A stretch of DNA of 64,000 nt from Limonium bicolor. Its lineage: Eukaryota; Streptophyta; Magnoliopsida; Caryophyllales; Plumbaginaceae. The stretch spans positions 44,522,171 through 44,586,170 of the forward strand of contig CM041776.1 of the NCBI GenBank assembly GCA_023374045.1. Reading direction: 5' to 3'. How positions within the stretch are numbered: the first letter of the stretch is position 1; each line of letters starts with the position of its first letter. Shown piece after piece: positions 1-12,207 of this stretch. A program made the position numbers and the translations under genes. Below the pieces are notes generated by a model, which was given only the letters and a program-made list of their open reading frames with translations, did not search any database and had not been told where the DNA came from.

Positions 1-2502
1 TAGGTGTATTTGGAGAGCTTAAAGTGTGTAGTTAACCACTTTGTAACAGATTTGGAAAATGATTTAGAAGTGGGAAGAATTAGAGTGGTAAGATAATGTA
101 TTTAGAATGCTAGGAGTGACATTGGTAGAGGGAGTAATAGATGGTAAAAGCTGTTGTATAAATCTGTAGCATTTGAGAACAAAATTGGCATGAGTGCTGG
201 AAGGAAATGAGAAAGGAATTTGTGTAAGTTGGTTTAGAATTGAGTAATGAATTTGGTGGATGAACTAAGGCGATTTAGAGGGCCTAAGTAGTGTTAAAAC
301 ATGTGGGATTACATGTAGGAAGATTGGGGAAGCAATGGGAAAAGAAAGAACTGAAAACAAATTTTTAAAACAAGAGTACTTGGCTGGACTGACCTTGGGG
401 ACCGAACTCGCAAGGTCGGTCGAGCCTTAAATTACAAAGACGAGAAGTCTACTGACTTCTACCGACCTTAGGACCGAACTTGACAAGGTCAGTCAAGTCG
501 TAAAATTGTAAGCCAGAAGTCTACCGACTTGGACCGACCTTGGGACCGGACTTGGCAAGGTCGGTCGAGGCATAAATTTCGAACCCAGAAACTTACTGAC
601 TTGGACCGACCTTGGGACCTACCTTGCAAGGTCGGTTGAGCCTTAAATTTTCAGAACCAGAACACACTGACTTGCACCGACCTTGGGACCGGACTTGCAA
701 GGTCGGTCGGGCCTGAATTTTCCAACGATGTAACTCACTGACTTCGACCGACCTTGGGTCCGACCCTGGGTAAGATCGGTCGAGTCAATATATATATATA
801 ATTATAGTAATCATATGTATATATGTGTGTATATATGTACATGTATACATATATATAGTAGCACACCATTAATGGAGTAAAAATGGTAAGGAAGTAAGTA
901 CATAAGTAAGAAAGCAAGTTTAAGAAGTAATAAGGAAAGAACGATTTTCATAATCAAGTATGAATGTAAAGAAGTAGTAAGTATACAATAGAAGTATTAA
1001 TGGAGGAATAAGTTGGATCAATAATAGATCATTGATCATACAACTTCATGTATGTATATGAACCGAATAGTAGAATCCCGAAGGAAAACCGGGAGTACGA
1101 TACGACGGTTAACGGTATGATTTCCTCATGCTCTGTATCCTAACCTGGTTACCCCGATTTGTGTGCTTATTTGATCACCTAAATAAGATAAACACATGAA
1201 TCGGATTTTAATGCACTTACTTGTGCTTGTTTTATATTGTTCTTGTTATATTGTCTTGAACATTTAGTTTGTATAATTCATGAAATGAATGGATGAGAAT
1301 GATGTGTATGTGTATCTTGTTGTGTACTTGTGTAATGTATCAATCCCTGGTATGGATGTGATGACTTCTACTAATTCCTAACCACCTAACTCCTAACTTG
1401 AGTATTAAGTAAAATGGAATGAGTAGAAGTCCGATATAGTTTCGGCCACGCGTGAGGAGGAGGAGACACAAGAGGTTGGATCCAAATCCTGGCCTGAATC
1501 CTTTCTATGGACCAAACCCCTTAAATGGGTAGCATCCTAGATTTGTGAGCCACCCTAAAGCCCGGTGGTGGGACGGTGTAGTCCTTGCCTGGAGGTCACA
1601 CCGACTTGACTTGAGTAAGTAAGTAAGTAAGTGAAGTATTGTATGAGTAATGGTCTTGGCTAGTGTAAGTCATAGACCTTGAGTAAAAGAGTAATGTACA
1701 CCCGATTAACCCGGGTGTGTAAAGAAGCTAACAAGTATTGTGTATGTATTGGAGAAGTGTATCTCCGGAAAGGTAAGTATGAATGGTTGACTTGTAATGT
1801 CTTCCTTGTATGCAGTGAATGTATGTATGCTTTATGACATGAATGTATGGTACTGTGTAAGAGCATGTATGTATGTATGAATAAAACAAACAACGTGTAT
1901 TCGACCTAAGTAGTCGGCGTACCCTCGCTAGTACACGTGGTATGCGGGTTTCATATGAAGCGTAAGTTGAGCCCCTTGGGGCACTGCTTTTATTTTACAG
2001 GTACCCGAAGTTGTTATGGTTGTTGTAAGAGACCGGCTGCTATGCTTAGTTAGCTAGGGTTAGTTTTGTGGATAGTAAAGAATTGTGTAAGGCCTGTAGC
2101 CCTTGAGGTATAAGTTTACCAAGCGGTACACCCTTGTTGTATTTGGAAAAGTATGTAGAATTGTGAGGAATGGGTAATATGATGACTTTTAGATATATGG
2201 AAATGTTGAATTTTGGTATTGTACTTAGGATACTCGGTATACTGTAAGGTAAGGATTGAGTAATGTATTGAATGGAGAATTGTAGTACTTGGTTTGTAAA
2301 TGAAGTATGGATTGTATTTGTTTAGTACTCGGGTATTCTGGTCCATCAGACCGATGTTGTAGTGGAAGTAGGCCTTGTTAGTCACGTGGGTGGCTAACGG
2401 CATTGTATCACCCGCCGTTGTGTAAGGAAGTATCCGCTGCATAAGTATGGAAGTACGAGGAGATTAGATGGTAATGATGGTATTAGCGGTAGGGGTGTTA
2501 CA
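1..2502 (+). mobile_element. 3' part of a gypsy-type LTR (left edge, truncated by window)
   Basis: The segment ends in GGGGTGTTACA at 2502, the same end as the LTRs of elements A and E further right. It shares collinear blocks with them: the stretch around 1100-1200 (TAAATAAGATAAACACATGAA) matches TAAATAAGATAAAGCATGCAA in A, and both have a CCCC/GGGG hairpin followed by a pyrimidine run and CAG|GTA (1970-2003). It is therefore a diverged member of the same chromovirus lineage in plus orientation. Its start lies outside the window, so a solo LTR cannot be told from a 3' LTR. No coding frame of interest is visible in it. Confidence 0.75.
382..790. repeat. Tandem hairpin array in the left-edge LTR (about 6 units)
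   Basis: Roughly six degenerate units of about 70-85 bp. Each carries an inverted repeat built from GACCGACCTTGGGACC and GCAAGGTCGGTCG, separated by an A/T-rich spacer ending in ACTGACTT. A TA/TG microsatellite follows at about 787-860. The position, about 1.7 kb before the LTR end, matches that of the related array in element E. Confidence 0.85.
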
Positions 2503-2504
2503 CA

Positions 2505-2675
2505 AACCAAGTTGCTGATGCCTTAGCAAAGTATAGTCTTGACTGTATGAGAGGGTTTGATGTAATATATACTCCCCCTGAGAGATGTAATGTTATCATT
2601 GTAAGCAAATATTCTGCGAAGTCAATGAAACTCCCTAAAAAAAAGAAGAAGAAGATTCACTTTAAAAATACATAA
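2505..2675 (+). pseudogene. C-terminal remnant of a plant RNase H-like (RVT_3 type) protein
   Basis: Directly after the LTR an open frame starts NQVADALAKYSLDCMRGF and ends in a lysine run and a TAA at 2673-2675. The NxVADxLAK motif is the conserved end of the RNase H domain found in plant non-LTR retrotransposons (LINEs) and related orphan proteins. Everything upstream of the N is replaced by the LTR, so the gene was cut by that insertion. The 5' half and the left TSD lie outside the window. It is too short to decide between a LINE and a domesticated RNase H-like gene. Confidence 0.7.
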
Positions 2676-3780
2676 TATATACTATTCTAAAAGCATAAAA
2701 TTTTAAGTTTACCAAAACATATTCATGATGGATCTTGTTTTAAAGATTACGAATTCGATGAACAATTGTATAATTCCTTTTTTATTTTTACACTTGAATG
2801 TAGTAAGTTATAATATTTTTTTAAAAAAATATTGCTACCTCCCCTATGTCCACATTCACACATGCGGAAAGCAGAAATGTACATGAAGCATTTTTTACTT
2901 TTTTTTTCAATAGATTTTTGACATGTGTTGGATCTTGGTGCTGTTGTAGTCTGTACTTGTTGCAACGGTTTTGTCTAAAATGAAAATGAAAAATGAAAAG
3001 GTCCCAATTTGCAAGTGAGACCCGATTCAATGGCTGCTACAGCGAGATACGTGTTGGGTGGTGTGGAATCCACTTCGAAATGGAAATGGCTTTTCTTACA
3101 AGTGGACTGGTGCAATCAAACTGCACTAGGTGCATATTATTGGGACTAGAACTATTGACTGCGCTAGTCGGCTGTGCGTTTCCTTTTTCTTCTTGTTTAA
3201 TAATTTACTAGTAGCAAAAAGCTTAATTATCATTAAAAAAGGTTATATAGCAGTAGCGATAAGTTTAATTATATATTAAAAAGCAAACGAACAAAATCGA
3301 AGAAGCACAAGAAAATATGATTGTGCTTTAAGAGAAAGCAACGATGGAATGATCAGATCACCGTCATTGATTCTGGTTTTTGTCTTCCCCAACAACACAA
3401 GACATCTCAGTGGGGGAGTGATAATTGTAGTGATTTAGCTTTCCCCAGAAAAACAAACAAATAGTACTTTCCAAGAAATGATTTAACGTGGTAAAATAGA
3501 GACAAAATATAAAAAGAAAACTAATTTAAAACAAATTTAAAATGTTGAAAAGTTTTGTAGGTGGACGATTTAATGTTGCAATGTAATTTTTTTTATTCTA
3601 TACTTTCTATAACTTATATTTTTTTTAACTAGAAATTAAGAAATTAACAAGTGAATAATTTATTTTAGAGTGTTCATTTTTGCAGTTTGATTTCTAGTTG
3701 ATGCAGTCATTTTAATAAAAATACAGTGAAATTCAGTCACAAAAATACAATCAGTATTCTAGAGTTCGCACCCACAAAAC
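2676..3780. other. A/T-rich stretch with no recognisable gene
   Basis: The bases are A/T-rich with long A and T runs. Short open frames on either strand carry no recognisable motif. I see no terminal repeats or RNA gene here. Confidence 0.6.
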
Positions 3781-3790
3781 ATAAATCGAG

Positions 3791-3915
3791 TATATATATA
3801 CCCTAAGACACTCTGACTCTCCACGCTCTCATTTCTCATTTCGCACAAAAAAATTACATTCCAAAACCTCTCAAACGCCCTCTTTCGATCGAATTCTATT
3901 TTCTGCGTTTAAGGT
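3791..3915 (+). promoter_or_regulatory. Promoter-like segment: TATA box, pyrimidine-rich leader, 5' splice donor
   Basis: A TATATATATA box at 3791-3800 is followed about 30 bases later by CACTCTGACTCTCCACGC and a C/T-rich leader. Then TTTAAG|GTAACA at 3911-3919 resembles a 5' UTR intron donor. This order is typical of plant RNA polymerase II genes. No downstream coding exon is present, because transposon sequence starts near 4030. It could be the decapitated start of a host gene or the promoter of another decayed element. Confidence 0.35.
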
Positions 3916-4034
3916 AACATTTTCAACTCATCTTTCATCGTTTTATGATATTGTATGATTAGGATTAGTTTTAGTACTGATTTACATTAACCGGAAGTAA
4001 AATCGAGCTTAAAAAAAACTGGAACTCGCATAAT

Positions 4035-4215
4035 TCGTCCATACACGGACGGTATGCAATGGTCTGTTGCATCATTGGTCCATTTTATGGATATAACAAT
4101 AGGGTGCGTTTTGCGGACGAGTCAAGACTGTCCGTTTTGCGGACCTTAAATTTTCGTCCGTCGTGGACGACTAATCCTCTCGTTCGTTGCGGACGCTATT
4201 TGTAATGGTCTATTT
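4035..4215. repeat. Degenerate CGGAC/GTCCG inverted-repeat cluster
   Basis: Repeated CGTCC and GGACG words form short inverted repeats, for example CGTCCATACACGGACG at 4037-4052 and CGTCCGTCGTGGACG near 4156. The cluster sits just left of element G. It resembles the motif style of the array in solo LTR F but not its sequence. Confidence 0.6.
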
Positions 4216-4239
4216 CGGACCAACGAAAACGACTACTTT

Positions 4240-5707
4240 CATAAAACCTCAAATTTCAAACATATAAAATTTTAGAACAATACAGCGGAAGACTTACAAA
4301 TTCTATCCGGGGTGTAACCGCCACACCCACACTCAATGTGGATGTGAAGGCTTACTACCACTAACTACACCAAATTAAGTTAAACTCTTACACTTTATAT
4401 ATATGTTCATAACCCAACCATAACCTTTAACAACTTGTACATCCGTAGACTATCATCTTCCTTCAAAACTCATCACTATCTTACACAAGGAGTTTCAACC
4501 TATTACAACTGAATTTTATAGAAATACTACATCGTCTTCTAACTTCAGTCACCAGTCCCCTTTAGCTCCACACTCTCATACAACCATCTTAACCTGTTTC
4601 TGTGGTCAGTCATACAATCATAGAGAAAAGACCACAGGGCATAAAGCCAAAATCAACAAAGATGAGTAATTGTTGCCACAACATGTAAAATAGATCTGAT
4701 CTTGTAAAACTTCAACCATACAATACCAAAGCCGCACAGATATAAAAATAGCATAATCATAACAAGGCTAGCACATACTGCACATAAAATCATAAGAATG
4801 TTAAAGCTTGTAACTTATTTTAACGTAAAGAATACAAAAGTTCACTTAGACTAAAAAGTATTAAACATCACTTACAGTTAGGATACATGTCGAACAACAA
4901 GTACCCTGATAAATTTCAACTTCACAAGTACAAATCCATGAAAACTAATGGTTGTATGCCCAGATTTATAGAGTCTGACCTTTTCCACTTTAATCAATGG
5001 TCGTATGTCTAGAATTATAGAATCTGACCTCTCTACCTCACCACATGTCCTTAAGTGTACACACCCCCTATAGGTAATCAGCCCATAGAGTAGATCATGA
5101 TGGCTTACCCACAATACATTGGTAGTGGGGAAAATCAGTGTTTGGCCTACTTTGGCTCGTCAACTTGTAGTACCAGATTTTATAGTCAATACAAAGTGTT
5201 TAGGTCGGCCAGATATATCCTTAGCTTGATTAAAAAATCCAGACTATATACCAAGAAGATCAAAGCATTTAACCATCATTAAGTAAACAATAGACAGGTT
5301 AAAACACTTATAAAGTACCTTTAAAACAAGTCCATAATTAAGGTCTTACCAATGTGTAACTTAGACCCATCTCTTTAAAAATACAACATCATCATCTTAT
5401 GAGTAAATATACTATAAAACAAGGCAAGAAACCACTGAAAACATCGTCATATTTTCAATACAAACCAAAAGGTCTTAAAGCACATTTTTAGCTTTTATCT
5501 TACCTTTAACTTATCAAAACTCAACTTGTGAACTTACCCACAAACTGAAATATTGAAGAGTGATAAAGATTCATAATTTCCATCTTAAAACCCATAGAGG
5601 TTACTCATGAAAATCATACACACAGCTGGCCCCAAGTTAAAGCATAAAATTCACCAGAATTGACACTAAACAAACAATGGTTGTTCACCAGAATTTTAAG
5701 GCCTTAT
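4240..5707 (-). mobile_element. Element G, 3' LTR, distal portion
   Basis: Homologous to 61080-61695 over the first several hundred bases. It contains a two-unit tandem repeat of about 58 bp (around 4948-5033, each unit ending TCTGACC). The LTR continues at 58325 on the other side of element C. The exact left end is uncertain by a few bases because the usual TG/CA terminus is degraded here. Confidence 0.7.
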
Positions 5708-6793
5708 TGTTAAGTCAAGATCCTTTAGTTTTGATGACAGTAACCTTGTGTTGTCTATCTAATATGTTTGTCAAGATTCATGATTCAGATAGACAGGTAA
5801 AAGAGTGGCTTAGCTCGCAAAGTTACAAGCACACTCGCTCCATGACATGCGCCCAACCAGTCGGGCACCTGTCTGTGAGAGCTCCGTAGAAATTCTAGCA
5901 CATACAAACCAGTTAGACACCACACGAAGATATCTCTTATGCTTAAGAAGAAAATCAAAGACAAAAGACTGCAACAGGAACGACATATTGAGACGAACTC
6001 ATTTACTCACATAATCAACTAGCACACGACAAGAACAAAACTCATTAATGTGCAAATGGACAAGATAAGTAAGGGCTACTTACCAGAACAATTGTATAAC
6101 CGTAATGAAGACCAAAGGAGCATTAATAATCATTTAATGAGCCAGACAGAATCAGGCAAGTGGGGCACACAAGTGGTGCTAGACCAATCAAGAAGGTTGC
6201 CGCCAACGTGACCAACCATGAGGAGACACGTAGTTCAAACGCCTCCAGATCAAGTTGAAGACTCTCTTCAAGTCTAGTGTGGTTGTTATGTGAATACTTG
6301 AAGCTGTAGTCGACTTCTAGAAGTCTAGGGACTTATAGGACGGTAGTTACATCCTAACTAAACTATATATATAGTTGCATCTATTTCATAAGTAAGCAAG
6401 TCTGTACAAGAGGAAAAAAATTTATCTGGGCAAGTGTGGATCAGACTTAGGAGTGTGTGTAAGTGGTAGAGAGTTGGTGAGCTAGACATGACTGGGTTAG
6501 AGTAACAATACATTGGGTATTTGATAGACCGATAGGTCAGGGAACGATCGGTGAACCGTAGGCCGATAGTCATGTGAGGGTTAAGGACTTTATGGGTAAA
6601 GTCGAAACTGTCCCGGGAGTCCGTGTGTGGGGCGAGGGAGATTGAGTGAATTTCGTGTGTGTAAATTCTCAATTGAAATGGAGTTTCCAATTTAAGTTTA
6701 TCTCGTGTCTATTCCTAACTATCAAAGTTTTAATTGAGTCCACGATACGTCCAAGACACGTTAGGGACGCGTCAGGAGCACTTACAGGTTTCA
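5708..6793 (+). mobile_element. Element C 5' LTR
   Basis: Begins TGTTAAGTC, ends GGTTTCA. A TATA-like box (ACTATATATATAG) lies at about 6362-6375. The 3' LTR at 57233 starts TATTAAGTC, so its terminal TG has decayed. A third, inverted relative of this LTR ends the window at 63679-64000. Confidence 0.9.
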
Positions 6794-6795
6794 AT

Positions 6796-6807
6796 TGGTA
6801 TCAGAGC
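6796..6807 (+). other. Primer-binding site of element C (tRNA-iMet)
   Basis: TGGTATCAGAGC, two bases after the 5' LTR, is the complement of the 3' end of plant initiator methionine tRNA, the usual primer of plant LTR elements. Confidence 0.9.
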
Positions 6808-6837
6808 GGGTCTCTTCAAGAAAGCTAACTGCTTTGG

Positions 6838-8493
6838 ATGACGATCAAAATGTATTATGCAAGCATACTAGCGGCAGAAGAAGGTTCTGCACCAAATCGA
6901 CCACCACTCTTCAATGGAGACAACTACACTCACTGGAAGAATAAAATGAAGTTTCATATCAAGTCTGATGATCCAAGAATGTGGAGGGTGATAACACATG
7001 GAGAGTGCACCTTCCAGAATACTCAAGGAAAAGACATATCTATCGACAGCATGACGGATGATCAAATAAAGAAGCTGATATTCAATGCTCGAGCCGTAAG
7101 AATACTATACTGTGCACTACTACCTGAGTAATACTCCAAGATAGGTTCAGCCAAAACAGCTCAAGAGATTTGGAAAACTCTTGAGTTCACGTATGAAGGG
7201 AATGATGAGATAAAAAAGACTCGCATTGAGTTGCTACTCACTCATTGGGAGCTATTCAAGAAGGAAGAAAAGGAGAGCATTTCTGAAATGCATACAAGGT
7301 TCACCAAGCTGATCAACGAAATGTTGGTGCTTGGAAGAACTATCTCAGACGAGGATCAAATTGGGAAGTTCCTCAGATCTCTTCCTGCCTCCTTTGACAG
7401 CAAGGTCAATGCCATGCAAGAAATCCATGATCTCTAATATGTCCTTGACGGACATGTTAGGCTCCCTAATGGCGTTCGAGTTGAAACTACAACAGCAAAG
7501 CTCTAAAAGTTCAAAAGAAAAGGGAAAAGGCATAGCCCTACAAGTAGCTGAAAACCCGAGACAGAAGAAGACAATGATGAGACGGTCCTCTACGCTAAGA
7601 GGTACTTTCAAAAATTCATAAGAAACAACATTAGGAAATGAAGAGAACCCAAGGAGATTGACGATCACCGCAAGAAGAACAATGACAAGTGTTTTGGATG
7701 CTCGAAGCGCGGACATCACATCAAAGACTGTCCTCAACAATCACGAGAGGACAACGACAAGGTCAGGAAACCTGTCCGACGATTGTTCAACAAAGGGCCA
7801 AGGAAAGAAGCATTCATTGCTGTGTGGGGAGACTCAGAGCTCAACGACAATAACCAAACCTCAGATAATGACTCCTCGGAGGACGAGTAGGCTTATCTAT
7901 GCCTTGAGGAAGTTTTCCTGATGGCGCAAGACAAGGACACATCAGAATCAGAGGAAGAAGATCAGAACAAGGTAAACTACTCTAAACTCAAACAGAGAAT
8001 TATAAAAGCTGAACTTCTAGGACTTAGAAAATTTTCTCTCATACTAGTGGATCAACTTGAGGCATTGGAAAATGAAAACAAGGAAATCTAGGAGGAAAAT
8101 GAAGAACTAAGTAAAAATTCAGACAAAAACAAGGTAGATAACCTCATGAGGGCACTCATGAAATTACAAATCGACTATAGCGAAATTTTCTCCGCTAATG
8201 AAAAGTTGAAGCTAGGAAAACAACCTAAAATCGATGAATTGATTGTTACGCTTAACACAAAAGAAAAGGAACTAGCTACAATCAAATATAAACATGCTAA
8301 GCTAGAAGCTGTTCCTAAGACACCCATGAGGAAAAACAAACGACATGTCGGGTACCGGTCAGAGACCAGTCGTGGAGGTGTCTGCAACCTATGCAGACAA
8401 CCTGGTCATCATGAAGTCAACTGCTATAAAATGCATTTTTATGAGGCATTGGCAACCCAAGAGAATAGGACTAAAATGGGTAGTAATAAATAA
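6838..8493 (+). pseudogene. gag: Element C gag (capsid/nucleocapsid), broken
   Basis: The start ATG at 6838 opens a frame with the copia Gag signature FNGDNYTHWKNKMKFHI and a UBN2-like capsid region. Two CCHC knuckles follow: CFGCSKRGHHIKDC at 7690-7731 and CNLCRQPGHHEVNC at 8383-8424. Between them is a charged, Glu/Lys-rich stretch (about 7925-8320) likely to form a coiled coil, as in Sirevirus Gag. The frame is broken by stops at 7129-7131 and 7435-7437 and by several frameshifts, so no full Gag can be made. Gag would form the virus-like particle and bind genomic RNA. Confidence 0.85.
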
Positions 8494-8598
8494 TCCTAGA
8501 ACAATAATTGATGGGGGAAATGGGTCCAACCTTTCTATGGACCCTAACCCCACACCACTAACGTGTAAGTGTAGAATCGAGTGAGAATGTACCCCTGC

Positions 8599-10178
8599 TG
8601 GTACATCGACAACGGGTGCTTTAAACACATGACAGGAGACAAAAACAAGTTCTTCTCACTCGAACCAGGAAGCCAAGGAACCGTTTCCTTTGGCGACAAC
8701 AAGAAAGGAAAAATAATCGGTGTAGGTAAGGTCGGTATTACTTCAGATTATGTCATAGATAGGGTAAACTTGGTCAATGGTTTAAAATTCAACTTGCTTA
8801 GTGTTTCTCAAATATGTGACAAAGGCAATTCAGTTCACCTCTATCCTACACATTGTAGCATAGTAAGTCGTAACAATGGCAAAGAGTTGTTAAAGGGAAA
8901 AAGGTAGAAAAATGTAATGTAACTAGTTTGGAGGATATTGACAGTCCAAATCTTCAATGCTTGACTTCTTCAATAGATAACTCTACACTATGGCACAAAA
9001 GACTAGGGCATGTTAGCACTTCATTCTTGAGAAAACTTGCAAGAAACGGTTGGTAAGAGGTCTCTCTAAGATTAAAGAATCTGAGACCAATCTTTATGAT
9101 GCTTGTGTTAGAAGTAAACAAACTAAGACTTATTTTAAATCAAAGTACTTAGTTAGTACATCCAAGCCACTTGAATTACTTCACATGGACTTATGCGGAC
9201 CTATGAGAATCAAAATTTTTGGAGGAAATTGGTATGTGTTTGAAAATGCTGATGATTACTCACGATTTATTTGGACACTCTTTATTGCTTCCAAAGACAA
9301 AGTCTTTGAGAAATTTCAAGTCTTTGCAGGAAAATTACAAGTACAACTCAACTACAAGATAAAGGCTCTTTGGTTCGATCATGGGTCAGAGTTTGAGAAT
9401 CAACAATTCATGGATATGTGTAAACGCAATGGAATCAATCACACATATTCAGCACCAAGAACACCCCAACAGAATGGGGTAGTTGAGCGTAGGAACAGAA
9501 CACTACAAGAGGTAGCCAAGGCCATGTTATTGGGGAACAATCTTCCTCAGGTCTTCTGGGCAGAAGCAGTGGCAACTGCATGCTACATATAGAACGCTCA
9601 TACAACCTATCCTCAACAAAACTCCCTATAAGCTAATCAAGGGAAGAAAACCAAACATAAGTCACTTCAGGTTTTTTGGTTGTAAATGCTATGTCCACAA
9701 CAATGAAAAGAATCCCCTAGGAAAGTTTGATGCCATATGTGATGTGGCCATCTTTCTTGGGTACTCTGAAAGGAGCCGGGCATACAAAGTATACAACAAA
9801 AGGACACTGAAGGTGGAAGAAAGTGTGCATGTGGTCTTTGATGAGGCTGATGTTCACAAAGTCAAGAAATATGAAGAAGATGAAAAACTTGGATTTGATC
9901 TAGCTGATCAGGATCACACATATAATCCCAAAGATGAATCACCAACTGAAAAAAACTTGCCCGACAGGTCAACAACATGTCATCGAAGAAAACAATGATG
10001 TCAAAGATCCCCTATCACCATCAACCATTCATTAATCTCGTACTTTGTACAAAGATCATCCATTGGAGAACATCATATCACATATCTCCAAGGGAACTAA
10101 AAAAAGAGCACAAATTCGAGATCTTCTAGCCTTCTCAACGATAGTCTCACCCATCGAGCCCAAGAATATCAAAGAAGC
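8599..10178 (+). pseudogene. pol: Element C pol, part 1: protease, integrase, start of RT region (split by element A)
   Basis: Copia protease begins WYIDNGC at 8599. The catalytic D-S/T-G triad reads D-N-G, so it is probably inactive. The integrase pre-domain has HKRLGH, and the CxxC reads YDAC, with the first Cys lost. The catalytic core (9050-9592) keeps the D of MDLCGP, the D of FDHGSEF and the E of NGVVERRNRT. The C-terminal FLGYSERSRAYKVYN motif lies near 9753. Stops and frameshifts separate these blocks. The frame is cut at codons for IKEA by element A (TSD GAAGC at 10174-10178) and resumes at 41943. Confidence 0.88.
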
Positions 10179-11985
10179 TGAAATACCCCAAATTTAGATA
10201 TGGTGTTCAAATGATAAACTAAGATATAAGGAGGCTAAATAATGCCTTAGAAACATTAAGAAACATTTCTAATCAAAGAAAATATAAGGAAACACCAAAC
10301 AGTTTTGATAAAACGTGCTCTAAGCTTGGAGAGACATGGGAGAGTACCCAAATATTGTCCTAAGACCTTAGTAATATCCTAATGGTCATTTGAAGTCAAT
10401 TACCAAAGAAAACCAAGCTTGAAAATAAGTTAAAACACAAAATGTGCTTTAAGGAGTCTTAAAGCACGTTTTTGAAAAATTGTCTCGTAAATGAGTTTTG
10501 AATGGCTAAATGTCCATCATTACTCTTTAATTAACATGTGTACTATATAGTATCACATTTGGTGGTCTATATCAATGGGAAATCAAAAATTTCACAACAA
10601 TGTGCCTTGTTTTTGATGAATAGTGAATTAATTAAGCTAGTTTATAACATAAGTCTATATAAGTGAGACATTTGGTCAACAAAGACTTTAGAGGTTGTTA
10701 AGTGGGGATCTGTAGGAACTAAGTGAGTTAAGTAAGGTGCAAATAACTAATAACCTAAAAATGAATGAATGTTTTAGGCTTGTGAATTGGGACCCCGAAG
10801 AAGATTAGTCAAACAACGATCGACGGTGAACGGTACAGTCCTTCTTGTGACCTGCTTGCTAACGAGGTGTCCCTCGGCTTGTGGCTATCTGTTTACTTGC
10901 TATGACTTAAATAAGATAAAGCATGCAACCGTTATATTTATTCTCGTTTGTGTGTTGCCTTTACACTAACCCGCGAGACCTGAGATGGCTACTAACCAAG
11001 TTTAGTACCTACTGAGTTAAGAATAAGAGTTAAGTTTGATGATTGTTGGTTAATGCCCGTTACGGCTTAGCTAGCACATGGTGTTTAAGATGTCTACTAA
11101 CTGGAACTTGAGTGAGGAAACCCGGGACCGATCTCCGGTCATGCTAAGGAAAAAGGGGGACGGTATCTGAATCAGATCCGCCCTCCGCTTAAGGACTTGT
11201 CTTCGGACTTGTAGCCTAGGGCCGGTTGCCGGCTCAGCTACGCTGGACTCCCGTCCAGAGTAGGTGGCATTAAGATGGTGCGGTGGGATCACCTAAATCC
11301 CAGGTTCGAATTAAGCTACAACCAATCCCTTCCAGGAAAGGTTTGTATACTGAGATTAAGATTGAGATTAAGATTAAGGTAAGGTAAGGAACTGAGATTA
11401 AGGAAATGAGGACTAAGGAGGGGGTTACTAACCCGCTTGATAAGGGAACGCTCGAGTCGTTCATTGTTTGTGAACTATACATGTTCATCTGGTTATTGTT
11501 ATTGCACTTCATATTATGCTTGTGTATGTAATCAATTTCCATGCTATCGACAATTAGTCGTCGTAGCCCCGTTAGCTTGGGGGCCATGAGAGGGTGTACC
11601 AGCATTCGTGCTGACCCCCTCGGGGGCTATTTTTACACTTGCAGGTAAGAGGCCCATGAGGACGCACTACGAGAGTAGGAGCGGTTAGACTTAGGTGGGA
11701 CATTTATTTTGAATTCGGGTTGCGCCTGTGCACCCGACTGTTTATATTAAACTGATGTAAGTTTGGGATTAGTTTGAGATACTAGTACTCGGTTGGTTGT
11801 GGTATTATGAATGTTGATGTTTAAGCTGGATAAGTATTTTTGGATGAGTATTGTAAGAATTTAAGCCGGTATATTCTAGCGATCAGACCGTGGCAAGGTC
11901 CAGGTGTTGTTTATTTCCGCTGCGACGTATTCGATTAAGTGTTCAGATTGTGATAACCACGATAGGCTTTGGATGGGGTGTTACA
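10179..11985 (+). mobile_element. Element A 5' LTR (short form, 1.8 kb)
   Basis: TATA box CTATATAAGT at 10655-10664. Compared with the 4.1-kb LTR of E it lacks the segment equivalent to E 16800-19093, including the hairpin array. The missing block is bounded in E by AAAGACTT at both ends. Further right it has the GAGATTAAG microsatellite (about 11360-11400) and the CCCCCTCGGGGG hairpin before TTGCAG|GTAAG. Confidence 0.93.
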
Positions 11986-11990
11986 AAAAG

Positions 11991-12003
11991 TGGTATCAGA
12001 GCG
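11991..12003 (+). other. Primer-binding site of element A
   Basis: TGGTATCAGAGCG, five bases after the LTR, complementary to the tRNA-iMet 3' end. Confidence 0.92.
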
Positions 12004-12207
12004 TAGTTACGCTCTGATCAAGAAATACCGGACATAAGTAACCACCGAGTTAGGATATAAGTTAAGGAATAAGTGATGGGATAAGAGTGTGAGAAGTTAG
12101 AGTGAGTAGAGTCAGATGACCACTAATAAGTGTGGATTGTCTTTACCGTCAACGGACGTTATAAATTTACTAACCAAACAGTGGTGAATGTGAATCTAAT
12201 GTAAGTT

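Noticed and set aside
735..917. 60-codon Tyr/Ile-rich minus-strand frame
   Set aside because: Translation of a TA/TG microsatellite.
2993..3211. 72-codon plus-strand frame in the A/T-rich left region
   Set aside because: No motif, no promoter-like context and no similarity I recognise.
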